This document shows, piece by piece, positions 39,244 to 50,023 of a stretch of 64,000 nt of DNA. A program made the translations under genes and the position numbers. The number at the start of each line of letters is the position of its first letter. The stretch's first letter is position 1. The notes beneath the pieces were generated by a model. That model was given only the letters and a program-made list of their open reading frames with translations. It searched no databases and was not told where the DNA came from. Source of the DNA: Butyriboletus loyo (taxonomy: Eukaryota > Basidiomycota > Agaricomycetes > Boletales > Boletaceae); assembly GCA_038093515.1 (NCBI GenBank), contig JBBPSI010000005.1, forward strand, positions 248,001 through 312,000, given 5' to 3'.

Positions 39244-40105
39244 ATGGACCGTTACAGCGAGAAAAGGTCAAAAAAGCCGATATTCATCACCATCGTGCTC
39301 ACCGCGGCAACCATTTTTGTGTTGTATCGCTTGTTTCTCAGGGGACCTGAAGTGGAGCAGGTTCAAAAGGTATGTGGCCACAGTCGATAGGTGACAACGA
39401 AAGTATTTGAAGCGTCGGACAGGCGGTGGTCGTGCTCAAAGGCGACTCGCTTGTCTCTGGCACAGTGACGTTTGAACAATCAACAAAGGATGGCCCTGTT
39501 ACGGTCTCGGGGACCATCGAAAACCTCGATCCCTCCGTACTTCGAGGGTTCCACGTTCAGTGAGCTGTCATTTTATTTGCTTTACAAACCAGTTCCTCAA
39601 GCTCGCTATTAGTGAACTAGGTGACCTGAGTCACGGCTGTCTTTCTACGGGCGCCCATTTCAACCCATTCAACAAAGTTCATGGTGCCCGAACAGACTCG
39701 ACGAGGCATGTTGGTGACCTGGGTAACATCGCCAGCGACGAGCACGGAGTAGCAACCTTCTCATTCACGGACGACGCGATCTCTCTGAATGGTCCTAAGA
39801 ACGTAATCGGGTACGTTCAATTCATACATAAACATGATGGAAACAAGTAAATGCTGACATACGCGTCTGATTTGTCCTAGTCGTGCGGTGGTTGTGCACG
39901 AGGTAGGGGCACTTTCCGCTTTCTGTTCTTCTATTCGCACATTCACACCCTTACAGGGCGAGGATGACCTTGGCAGAGGGGGAAATGAAGACAGTCTCAA
40001 AACTGGTAATGCAGGCGCGAGAGCAGCTTGCGGCGTTATTGGTAAGCTTCACGGAATCTTTCAAGGACGTGCATACAAGGGGTATTTGTCACAGGCCGTG
40101 GTTGA
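39244..40105 (+). CDS. Cu/Zn superoxide dismutase with N-terminal membrane anchor
   Basis: [12 protein letters not shown] precedes a hydrophobic span ([19 protein letters not shown]), so the protein is probably a type II membrane protein or carries an uncleaved signal. The SOD domain starts [19 protein letters not shown]. Splicing joins GFHV to [21 protein letters not shown]. All ligands are there: H-x-H in FHVHE, H in GAHFNP, H in KVHGAR, H and D in RHVGDLGN, H in VVHEGEDDLG, plus [13 protein letters not shown] with the guiding Arg. The two disulfide Cys (GCLS, AACG) are kept. A last short intron gives ending CGVIGRG. It should dismutate superoxide at a membrane surface or in a secretory compartment rather than freely in the cytosol; that location is inferred. 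Confidence 0.88.
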
Positions 40106-40189
40106 ACGAAGCGAAATGCGTAAGTGTAGGAGGGAGTGAGAGGGAAGAACCGAATGTGAGAATGTAACTATTGAAGACTACTTTGCTCG

Positions 40190-40280
40190 CACTGTGGCGC
40201 AGTGGTTTAGCCTGCTAGTAAAAAGGGGGGAAACAGTTGTAACTCAAAGGGTGACGTGGTTCGTGCCTGTCGAACAACTC
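40190..40280 (+). repeat. tRNA-like element with RNA polymerase III boxes
   Basis: TGGCGCAGTGG at 40195-40205 fits the A box consensus TRGYNNARNNG exactly. GGTTCGTGCCT at 40258-40268 fits the B box GGTTCGANTCC except at two or three positions. The spacing is 63 bases between box starts, close to that of a tRNA. No cloverleaf with a paired acceptor stem can be drawn, so it is not a functional tRNA by eye. A tRNA-derived SINE head or a decayed tRNA is the best reading. Confidence 0.5.
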
Positions 40281-40303
40281 ATATCGGTGTCATGTCATGC
40301 AGG

Positions 40304-41270
40304 CCATGTAGTTCGGTCTCACTGCCGCATTGTTCCCCCTAAGTTTGCTGCGGAAGAGAGCAAGGTATGGCGGCGTGGGTGGTAACGTGGACGGACGGGC
40401 TGCTTCTGCTGCTGGAAGCACTGTCAATGGTGGTAGAGATTGGAACAGTCTCAATGTAGACTCGGGGGAAATACCAGTATTCCTTGTCTGGTCCATTCTG
40501 AATGCGCAAGACACTTCTGGTAGGGGTTGGCCAGGAACAACACGTTGGATTGGGGGAGCCCTTGCACCAATTGTGCTAGCGGAAGACTGTCACGTTGTCA
40601 AAGTTATGCTTATATGCGAAATCGTACCACACTGTGCGGGCAACCCCACCGTGGGTCCATTCCAGGTTGGTGTAGTTTGGTGCAACCGCGTACGTGAGCC
40701 CAGTAAGATGATCACGATCCGGTACTCTACCGTGAACTAGTAACGTCCTCAATACATTGGCGTTATGTCGTAAGGTAGAACTTGAGAGACCAACGTTTGG
40801 CGGATTGATTAAAGCGTGCACGATCAAGAAGAGCTCGAGCAACTCTCTCGCGCCAAGATTCTCCGTCATAATGTCGGGGTTCCACGCAGAGTGGAGTCGA
40901 TCGTCGCTTTCAAGCCATAAATCTCCGGTATCTGCTAGGTTTTTGTACCTGATGGCAAGTCAGAAGTAAACGACGTCGCTGTTGATCATGTGCTCACGAT
41001 GGCCGAGCTGCTCGGTATTAGTCCTCCAACCTCATTGAACCAGCACCCTACTTGAGGTAAGTAATAATAATGGACAAAAGGTGACGGCATACATGGATCG
41101 AAATTAACCAGACCGCAACATTGAATGATCCAGACCAGATGCCAATAGTTCCAGCGTGAACTGACAATAGCAGAAGTGCCGCGAGGATGCTGGACTGCGG
41201 TCGTTTGCGAATCGGAGCTGTCCACTTTTTGGTACAATTTATCACTAGGTGAAACTTGATGGTACATCAT
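40304..41270 (-). CDS. Possible unknown gene or gene remnant
   Basis: Three open pieces on the minus strand have protein-like composition. At 41270, MMYHQVSPSDKLYQKV runs to a hydrophobic WHLVWIIQCCGLVNF. At about 40950-40580 there is YKNLADTGDLWLESDDRLHS, then LLELFLIVHALINPPN and LTGLTYAVAPNYTNLEWTHGG. At about 40550-40304 there is a Pro/Ser-rich end, PPTPPYLALFRSKL..MACMT. Candidate introns have GT..AG borders (for example GTGACA..TGCAAG near 40590), but I could not join the first piece to the second in frame. I do not recognise the family. It may be a real gene with a wrongly guessed exon, or a decayed one. Confidence 0.35.
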
Positions 41271-41441
41271 TTCGTCTCAGCACGGGAGAAATGCCAATAA
41301 TTCGTGATAAATTCACCCGGCCTAGCAGCTGCCTGATGCAACTTCGGGACAATGGAATTCTACTGTCATCGGGAATGGATATAGCTTATAAGCCACGGAC
41401 GTCCAACAGAAGTAACTTGAAAACTTGCCCACAAAATCAAC

Positions 41442-42143
41442 ATGCGAACGTCGCCGATTACCAGGACAGCAGTACAACTAACCGTCAGGATTCTCAACCT
41501 TCGGATCAAACGATTGTTCGCAAGGGCGCCAAAGCGAGGTACTAGGACCCGTGCAGGCTATACCGAACTTCCCCGAAAGCTTTGGGATAGAATCGTCCTG
41601 TTCATATTCACCTGCTGTTTGTTTGTCTTCCTCCGCGCCCTCTTCGGTTTCGGTGACGTCGACGTCGACGTGCGTGTATTGAACGATGCCTTTGTACATC
41701 CGCGCACGCCTATTTCCATCTCTCCGCCGTGGAACCGACACTCTGTAGCGTCAAACGAAGGCCAGAAGATACGCACACCGAGCGTGACGCGGGTGATGGT
41801 AGATTGGCATGGAAACTATGAACTCCTCTCAAGCACCGCTTTGGTATTGGTCTCACCTCCGTCGATCCCACAGGATGCATTTCCGGATCCAACACCTGCT
41901 CTAGTAAGAGCAGAGCGGGGGCGAGGACTGGACGAAGGTTTACTTTCCATGACCGCCAAAGTCAAGACACCTGTGGATATTCCATCTGCGTTTTACGGAA
42001 CCCCCCACGATCCGTTCCAACTGGTTTTTGAAGGCTCTGTTGACGGGGGTGAATACCATGGGCTATATCCGGTCGCAGGACCACCAAGGACTGCACGAAC
42101 ACGGCGCTTTGGCAGATGTTTTCCTGGAGAAGCTTGCTTGTGA
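41442..42143 (+). CDS. Unknown single-span membrane protein
   Basis: An open frame of 233 codons without need for introns. The N-terminus is strongly basic (MRTSPITRTAVQLTVRILNLR, RLFARAPKRGTRTR). A single hydrophobic span follows (IVLFIFTCCLFVFLRALFGF, residues about 50-70), then an acidic patch (GDVDVDV) and a soluble C-terminal part with VTRVMVDWHGNYELLSSTALVLVSPP, ending RRFGRCFPGEACL. Basic residues before the span suggest a type II orientation, N-terminus in the cytosol. I recognise no domain. It lies between the doubtful frame and the SNIP1-like gene, which gives no clue to its job. Confidence 0.55.
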   Translation: MRTSPITRTAVQLTVRILNLRIKRLFARAPKRGTRTRAGYTELPRKLWDRIVLFIFTCCLFVFLRALFGFGDVDVDVRVLNDAFVHPRTPISISPPWNRHSVASNEGQKIRTPSVTRVMVDWHGNYELLSSTALVLVSPPSIPQDAFPDPTPALVRAERGRGLDEGLLSMTAKVKTPVDIPSAFYGTPHDPFQLVFEGSVDGGEYHGLYPVAGPPRTARTRRFGRCFPGEACL

Positions 42144-42357
42144 ACACTATCATACATAGCCCGGTTTTAAGAGCAAATGGGTATTACTTTATCACTTACA
42201 CACACTCTCTCGTTTTGTATATGCAAGTTGTAGTCTCTGAACAGTTTTATCATTAACATTGGCTTGGTAGCGCATGATTAGATTAAAGGGTAATGTTGCC
42301 TGCATCGATTTCCCACAACCTCGCTTAGTCTCAACCCAACATCAAACACTGACTACT

Positions 42358-43487
42358 ATGTCGACACGCTCGCGTGACCATGGCAAGGACAACAGCTTTA
42401 AACGCGAACACGACGACAATGACCACCAGCGGAGGAAAGGTGACAATGGAGATCAGCACAGACACCCCGACCGCCGTCATGATGCCGATCGGAGGAAGGA
42501 AAATCCAAGACGAGATGGAGAACGCAGAAGAGATAGACGGGATTACCCTGAAGATCGACGATCCTACGGGCGCGAATACGACGACAGGAGAAGAGGAGGA
42601 GGTAGAGAACTAGATAGCGACCGCGACCGTGAAAGTAGGAGAGACCGCGACAGTGATAGGGATTACAAAACGCGCAGCGATCGTCGTCACCGCGAGAGCA
42701 GCAGGGAGCGTGCAACACGGTCACGTCGTTCTGCCTCACCCAAGCGTCGCTCCCGCTCTCCGGCCCGCTCCAAAAGCCCAGTCGACAAGGCTAAACCAAA
42801 TTTCAAGCCATCTGGACTACTCGCAGCTGCCACTAATACCATCAAAGCAGCTGATGGGACAAGCACCGTTCTGAAATACAATGAGCCCCCCGAGGCCAGA
42901 AAACCTACGTTAGGGTGGAGATTGTATGTTTTCAAAGGGAGTGAACAAACAGGTGATTTTGTATCTGCGTACAGGCGCAGGCGCGGTGGTCATTAACTTT
43001 CCATGACAGAACTCCTTCACATTCATCGGCAGAGCGCCTATCTAATAGGGAGGGACCGTGCAGTTGCTGATATATTCATCGAACATCCTTCTTGTTCTAA
43101 ACAACATGCAGTTATTCAACGTAGGTTACTACAGAGCGCTTTCTTTCTCTTTCGTTGACCGGGTGCCGTTAAACCACAGATCGCCAGGTGCAAGAAAAGG
43201 ACGAATTCGGCAATGTAAAAGCAGTTATCAAGTTTGTCCTTCATACCCAGGCTTGTCCGTACCATTGACGTCCTTGCAAGGCCATACATCATCGACCTCG
43301 AGTCTACAAATACTACCCATGTCAATGACGAAGTCATACCAACCACGAGATTTTACGAGTTGAAGGCAGGAGATGGTGCGTTGCATATTATTTTTCTCCC
43401 CCTCTCATCCTGAGTCCTTGTTGAAAAGTCATCAAATTTGGCTTATCGAATCGCGAGTATGTGATACTGCATGACGAGTCGGCTTAG
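42358..43487 (+). CDS. FHA-domain splicing factor, SNIP1/Pml1 type
   Basis: Starts MSTRSRDHGKDNSFKRE with a long Arg/Asp/Ser region of RS/RD type (RRDRRDYPEDRRSYGREYDD in part, SPKRRSRSPARSKSP). A bridging segment (PNFKPSGLLAAATNTIK, LKYNEPPEARKPTLGWRLYVFKG) is exactly that of SNIP1 and Pml1. The FHA domain is rebuilt across introns: YLIGRDRAVADIFIEHPSCSKQHAVIQ, IDLESTNTTHVND, FYELKAGDVIKFG, NREYVILHDESA. Arg in GRDR, Ser-x-x-His in SKQH and the Asn of TNTTHVN are the phosphothreonine-binding residues. Pml1 is part of the RES complex, which retains unspliced pre-mRNA in the nucleus and aids splicing. Confidence 0.92.
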
Positions 43488-44736
43488 TGGGCAGTGGGAG
43501 GTATACAATGTAGATGAGGAGGTTGCGCACAACATAGTATGATCTAAATTTGTGATTCCAAGTATGTGGAAGTGCGATTTTGCCCGTTTTTCAAAGACTC
43601 TGATAAATCTTTGTCTGGTCAGTCAATCCCTACTCGCAAGCAGATATCATTTCGAGAGGGAACGCTTCTTAATCATGGATTGGTTCTCTGTTCCCTGAAA
43701 ATCCAGCTCTCTGGTTGGCCACGTTTCCTCGAATGCATAGCGACTGAGGGAATCCACCGCCGAATGGAACAAGTCCATTACTTGCTTGGAAATACTCATA
43801 GCGAGTATTCCACCTCTCGTCATTCGGTGATGGGGAACCTATAGAATGCACACTCCACTACTTCGCAACGTTCACCTACTGCCTTGCCCGTCGCATTGCA
43901 CCTCCGGCTTTGAGCATTTATCACACGTCCTGATTTGCCTTTTTTTTGTTTGCTGCTCTACAATTTCCCGTGTGCCATGAAGCCAGCGAATGTGGTACTG
44001 CATTGAGTTACTGAGGTACGTAGAAGGAACCTGCAAGACAAACGGTTTATGGTAGAAAATAGGCGGACCATGCCGAACAGGCCGATAAGTCGGAGAATCA
44101 ATAAATTACCAGTATATAGTAATGTCAGCCACAGGGGGTGTTAATATTTGACTGTCCACGACGGGATCCTGGCCCCTGGGCTCTATGTCACACGGCAACC
44201 AAAAAAATAGATAGGCTGGAAATGCCTGTACAGCAGCCAGTAGCACTCCATGCCCGACACACACAACGCGGTTTGATATTGCTACCAGCTCGGGAAGGAA
44301 GTCAGAGGACTCTGAGGGCGTAGCCACATGGAATTGATTACAACTAGATGGATCATACACATATTAGAATGTAAAGCATCGGCCGAAATGTGACCGCTCC
44401 CATTTGGAGGTGACAAAGGTGCAGCCGTTTGGCGCTTGCTGGCATCGGTGCGAAGCCTGAGCTTCCCTGCAGGTCGTTCCATAGAGCCAAACCCATGCCT
44501 AAGCAGATAGTTGGGTAATTCTAAGAGGCATGTACATGAACACCTGATCCACTGGGAGGCGACGAATTCAAAATTTATCTTCGCCGGAGCCCAACGTATG
44601 ATGATCGGAGAATGAGTGATTGTCGACCAGGTTGTAGTGACATTAGCTCAAGAGTTGGGGTTAACGTCGATTTAGGATTGTGGCAAGTCTTCAAATCACC
44701 CGACTCCACATATGACTCTTTCCTCCTGTATCTCCA
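43488..44736. other. Intergenic region without a recognised gene
   Basis: About 1.25 kb with only short, unsupported frames on both strands. Base composition is similar to other spacers in the window. No RNA gene or repeat was identified. Confidence 0.5.
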
Positions 44737-46719
44737 ATGACAGATTTCACACCCACCCGCAGCCTATTAAACCCCAAATTCGAGGGTTATAAGCTCCTTC
44801 TCCTCGACCAGGACCATGTTGTCCGCCGCTATGATCTCCCATACAAGACCACTCAGGCCTCCTCTTACGGAAAGTCTCCTCTCACATTCCAAGAGGTACA
44901 AAGCCGAATTACCCATAATCACTTCGTGCCATCCGCGATCAAGGGGAGAGGTATATATGTCGACACAAATCACCAGGTGATTGTGGTTGACGTCGGAGAT
45001 GTAAGACATTGTTCTACAATCCACGATGTTACTTATGCCATGACCATACCATCTGAGTAGATTACCACAGATCCTTCCTTCACTTCCGTGTACGAGCTCC
45101 CCACACCCGTGGCTGCTCCGCAAATTGATCTAGTACATCCCGAGTATCCTTCCGCTGCTTTTCTCGACGAAAGTGTCGTCTTTATCGGTGACGGACGGGG
45201 AAGCCTATGTGTCCTTGATATTCCCATCACTGGACCTGCGACTCTCCTTGCAAATTTTGAGTTGGTGGACAAGGATAACGCTATGCCAAGGTCCTCCATC
45301 CCGTTTCGCGTGCACGATATAATCAGAACCTCCGACACTACCGTCGTTGCGCTGCTATCTTCCAGATACTATGGTACGACCTCTGATCCATCAGCAAAAC
45401 ACCCTATGAAACATCATGAATTTGACGTATGGGCTGCCCGCTTCACCCTCCCTTTTGAAATGCAATTGGAATCTCCCGCCCTTGACATCGTCTGGCGCAG
45501 GCGTGGGGAAGACGTACCTATGCTGATGACATATCACCGCGCTAGAAATGCGTACTTTCTTCTCGGCAGTTCACCTTATCGCAAGATCAGTGAATCGCAC
45601 GCAGTTCATTACGACCCATCCCCCGACGAAATTGCTCCTATCCCACGTCTAGAGGAAAGCTTGGATGCCGAGGGTCCCCCTCAGCCTACTAAACCCTACC
45701 CTTACTCCTGGACCCAAACATCAGACGTTGTCACTGTCGCTTTCCCCCTCCCTTCTACCACTGCAGCATGTCATATCAGGGTTACCTTTTCTCAAAGGAC
45801 ACTGACTATCCATGTCACGTCACCTTCCGCAGTGGAGGGCTTCACAACTCCCCGCTACTCGGTAAAACAGCTTTGGGACGGTATTCGCCCCTCGACGAGC
45901 TTCTGGACATGGGACCGCGAAGGTGAACACGAGTTTGGTATCCTCACAGTTCATCTAGATAAACAGAACGAAGGTACCAAGTGGTCTCACGTCTTTGCTG
46001 CTTCTGGCACGTCAAGTGCGGAAACAGACGACGTTGATGTCCCAGAGACACTTGACCCCTCAGAACTCTATACCATCCGCGAGGCACTGGAGAAATACAC
46101 GGCAGGGTTTAGGGAAGGAGAAGATGCCAGTGGTCTGGGTCTCGGACGTGGGCTCCCCACTCTTGCACAGGGTGAGATGGACGAAGAAGTCGATTCATCC
46201 GTAGGAAGGCTTGCTTTCGTTACATGGGTAGGCGAGGACGGGTCATCTCCAGCATGGTCTGCTAGTCTGCGGGATTCCGCATTCAGCGTCCTGTCCACGC
46301 CTCTTCCGGGTACTGAGATGGAGCCTTTGAGTCTGGTGGTCAAAAACGGGCTCGACGGCACGCGACACGTACTTTCTGATGGTCCGACGAACGCCAGTTT
46401 GCCCGAGTGGAGACACGAAAACACTTTCTCTGCCCTTGCCTTCGTTTTGGCATCGAAGCGTGACACCCGGTTTACGTATCACGCATCCGACATGATCTTT
46501 GCTTTTGAAAATGGGACGCAAGATCGGGGAGGCAACGTTTACATATATCGCAGTTCCAGTCCAAAGGAGTTGTGGGAGAAGCAAAGCGTACTATCTGTTG
46601 GACAGGGCGATGCTGGCTCCCTTCTGGGAATCGGCGCCTTCACTTCGGGCAACGAGACAGGAAATACAATCATATGCCTTTGCGAAAACGAACTTGTCAT
46701 CTTGCACAATGTCCGTTAG
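44737..46719 (+). CDS. NudC-domain protein, NUDCD1-like
   Basis: MTDFTPTRSLLNPKFEGYKLLLL begins the protein. One intron of 60 bases (45001-45060) joins VVDVGD to ITTDPSFTSVYELP. The remaining 543 codons are one exon. The N-terminal half looks like a partial beta-propeller (VFIGDGRGSLCVLDIP). A CS domain of the NudC/p23 class starts near residue 300: PYPYSWTQTSDVVTVAFPLP, then IRVTFSQRTLTIHV and LWDGIRPSTSFWTWD. This order (propeller, CS domain, propeller) is that of NUDCD1/CML66, a Hsp90 co-chaperone-like protein that binds WD40 clients. The end is ENELVILHNVR. The client in fungi is unknown. Confidence 0.85.
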
Positions 46720-47081
46720 CCCAATGAATAGGAGAAGAGGAGAGTTTTCAAGCAGTTATATGTGAACCACTAGTACAGTGTACAACCTGTAAGGAAGTAT
46801 AAGATGTATGTTATCGAGGTTCGCAACGCCGGAATGAAGGGAATCGTGACCATTATGAGGGTAATCATGAACGGTCATTTGCTACAGATGCTACAACTGA
46901 AGCTAGAAAGACTCAAAAAATCGGTTGGTGATGACAGCGACGGTTACAAAAACCAATAGATATCGAGAAAGCGCACGGGTGCACAAAGGATGACCTGAAA
47001 CGACCATTATCAGGCCAGGCATGATGCTAGAAGAGAATTAGGTGGTGGTGTGGAGGGAAGAAGGATGCTGGTACAGTCAAG
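46720..47081. other. Convergent intergenic spacer
   Basis: 3' flanks of the NUDCD1-like and PP2C genes. It contains no supported gene. The pentamer GTCAA is repeated three times at about 47076-47090 and runs into the PP2C stop codon. Confidence 0.5.
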
Positions 47082-49264
47082 TCAAGTCAAGTCATGACTT
47101 GACACCAGCGGATCTTCACTGGTATCCATGAGTCCTTCAACTTTAATTACTGGATCAGGTTCGTCTCCCAGCGGTTGCGACTGCAGTTGTTGAACCGGTG
47201 TAACGTTACCGTTCAACATGCGCTGTAAAACAGATGGCACTTCGGATGGTAGCAATTGCTCCTCCGGATGGCACATTGGATCGGGGGAAGACTCGGGTAC
47301 GTCATCGCTAATTTGGCTAAAGGGGCCATCGACGTCTTCATCGTCAATCTCCACCAACCGTGAATCAGAATCAATACTTCCATCTAACCCGTCATCAAGC
47401 CCATCCTTCATGTCCTTTTCATATGCAGCCAAACGATCTCGCAGGGACGCAGTGGGATCCACGGGCCGTCCAAAACCAAAAGATTCGCCGAAGAACGACC
47501 GGCCAGGCTCTGTCTCCATTTCATCACCACTATCCTCGTCATCGTCTGCAGTAGCAAACATGAGCCGAGCACCACCATCGGCGACTATCCCAGTACTTGG
47601 ACTGAAGGAGATTCCGCCCGTGCTCCCCAAGACGCGGGCAAAACCTGAAAGTGCGGCGGACCCGAACAACGCTTGGGGAACGTTGAAATCTTCACTTCGA
47701 TGACCCCGTAATTGCTGCTCCTCTTGAGCCTCTCGCCTCGCCTTGTACGCCATGAGTCGGGCAGGGGAGTAAATCTGTGGGATGGTGTTGGGTGTACCGA
47801 AGCCGTAGCCAGTTTTTACGCGATCAGTAATCCAATCGTACCACCCTCGCTTCGTCTTTCCATTGAGGATCGCAACGATGAGGACTGTCATGTTGTCGCA
47901 ACCGATACCAGTCCCTGAAGATGCATCAGGGGCAAGACAGTGTTCGCAGATCTCCTCGCTTATTTCGCTGAGTTCTTTCCCCTCGGAGATTTCGAGTCGG
48001 ATGAAATCAACGACTTGCTGAGAGGTTAGACAATCCCAAATACCTGCCGCGAAGGAGCAAATGTGAACGTATGTCATGGACACATATGAAACAGACAGAC
48101 CGTCACAAGCCAACACAAGGAACTCGTCTTCACTCGTTATTTCATGCACGGTGATGTCAGGGTCGGAGGTGATGACTTGTTTCTGGGGAATCAAGGAGTA
48201 ATTTTTTTTGAACTCGAAATCGCCCAGTGCTCTTGACAACGCGAGGTTTCCTTGAGGTGCTCTGCATAAGCTAGATAATCAGAGAGGATTCAAAAAATCA
48301 CACCATTTACACGTCCGTATTCAATATATCCGCCTGCGCCGACAATGCGGGCTCGCTCGGCTGTAGATGGTTGTCGGTTGAAGGAAGAGGACAAGGTAAG
48401 AGAGTAGAACATACCATCATTAGAGGGTTTATGATCAAAGCTCAGGGGTTTGACTTCCCCTTTGACACTGATAACCGACCGCGAGTCACCCGCATTAGCC
48501 TGAAAAGGGTGTTGAAGTAAATCTGACGAGCGATCGAGGCCACGACGTACGACGTAAATTTTCATATCATGAGTTAATAGGGCAGCGACGGCCGTGCATC
48601 CAGACGGATCACGCGTGTGGGCTGGGTCTTTAGAAACTGATGTCAAGTAACGATCCTTGAACGACGAGAGAGGATCGTACCGGCAAGAAGATCTTCGTCG
48701 GTTCCCAGAAAAGCCCTTTTCATCGCCTCGTAGTAACGCTTCTCGCGATATGCTTCTTCTGCAAGAAGACGCTTGTGGACATTTTTTCCGGCAAACTTGG
48801 CCACGGTGCTGCCTGCAAGTGAGGAGTGAGAGTGAAGACGAAAAACAGCGGAAAATTTTACCGCCATGGCCATCATAAACAGCGAAAAATGCATTATTTT
48901 GTTCAGTGCCGTCTTCCAAGGTCAGCACAGTTGCGTGAGCGTCCTCCATGGCTGGATAGACAGGGAGGATGAGCTGGTGGTGAGCAAAGAAGGAGGGAAG
49001 TTGGGAGAGACGCACTGATTCTCCATCCCTGCATCTCTGAGACTGCGAAGAGCAGGCGATCATCTTCGCCAGACTCGGATTTCCTTTCGGTGGCTAAGGG
49101 CGGAATGATAAGTGTAAAGTGGACGGAAGGAGACGAAGAAGGAACGATGGAGGATGCGGGGGATACTGACCGGGCGATGAGAGCGTCTGACCCTGGAAGG
49201 GAGGAGGCAAGGAAGGGGTGAATGGGAGAGATACAGTAAATGTGGATCATGATAGGCTCACCAT
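47082..49264 (-). CDS. PP2C-family protein phosphatase (Ptc2/Ptc3-like)
   Basis: The start exon is only ATG (49262-49264). Donor GTGAGC follows at once; the next exon GGTCAGACGC..CCCG gives GQTLSSP, and a third gives ATERKSESGEDDRLLFAVSEMQGWR. Together this is MGQTLSSP..., the conserved start of fungal Ptc2/3 with a possible N-myristoylation Gly2. The catalytic core has SMEDAHATVL, FFAVYDGHGG, DPSGCTAVAAL, NAGDSRSVIS, FDHKP, NLALSRALGDFEFK, EDEFLVLACDGIWD and GCDNMTVLIV, with all metal-binding Asp present. A long acidic C-terminal tail (about 200 residues) follows. Ptc2/3 reverse stress MAPK and DNA-damage checkpoint signals. Strong match, metal site intact. Confidence 0.93.
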
Positions 49265-50023
49265 GCCTTGTTAAGACGTAAAAAGTAGTGCCGATAGGCG
49301 TAACGAGCGAAGGATGGTGCGGGGGTGGTTGTATGCGGAGGTTTGTATGCAGAGGTGATTGTATGCGGAGGTGATTGTATGCGCTCAGCAGCAGTTGCTT
49401 GTCGTCGTCTCCCAGTCATCTCCTATTTTGTCTTGTTTGTCTTTTCATCCGCCACCCATCCTGGAGCTGTTCAGGTACAGGCTCGAGTCTGATGAGCATT
49501 CTCATACCCTCAATCTCCTCCGTACCGATCCCAGCAACCACGATGTGGTCAGAATGTGCAATTATTTTCATGTGTGACTGCTCACGGGTCTCCTTCTCCG
49601 TTTTAGGTTTTCCCAAACTTGCTTTTCAATTACGACTCTCGTGAGCGCATGGGGTTACGCTTCCGGCATAAAAAGTGTCGTGTGCCCACTTTACTTAGAT
49701 CTTGCAGCGCCCTACCCGCGCATATTCAGTACAGATCCGTTTCCTCAGGTATATATTCACTCACGTTTTCTATCCTTTACTCTCAGCTTCTACCCATCCC
49801 CACCCGTTGTCGGACGAATCCGCTCCTCGCTAAAATATTTCTTGTTTTCTTCGACTCATCCTGCGGGTAACATCGCCGTTCAGTCGCAAGGGATATACTG
49901 AGCACGCCCCGCTCTTTCTGCGCGATTATCTTTGCCTATACCGTCCCCGAATCAAGTATGCACGTCTTTGTCTCCCTTGCCTGTTAGCTCATTATTTTTC
50001 CCAACGCAGGTCCCATTGTCCCT
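49265..50023. other. Divergent promoter and long 5' leader
   Basis: Between PP2C (-) and the Cys-rich protein (+). It contains a short tandem repeat at 49329-49382. Before the ATG at 50024, CCCAACGCAG at about 50001-50010 looks like a splice acceptor, so a 5' leader intron is likely. No other gene is supported. Confidence 0.5.
49329..49382. repeat. Imperfect tandem repeat, about 16-bp unit
   Basis: Four imperfect copies of TTGTATGCGGAGGTGA (the last one partial: TGATTGTATGCGC) lie upstream of the PP2C start. The second copy has a C-A change and is shorter. Confidence 0.85.

Larger units (their letters stand above)
40106..41441. other. Low-density region with tRNA-like element and doubtful reading frame
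   Basis: Between the SOD gene and the unknown membrane protein. It contains the A-box/B-box element listed separately and a possible minus-strand gene or remnant. Nothing else is supported. Confidence 0.5.
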
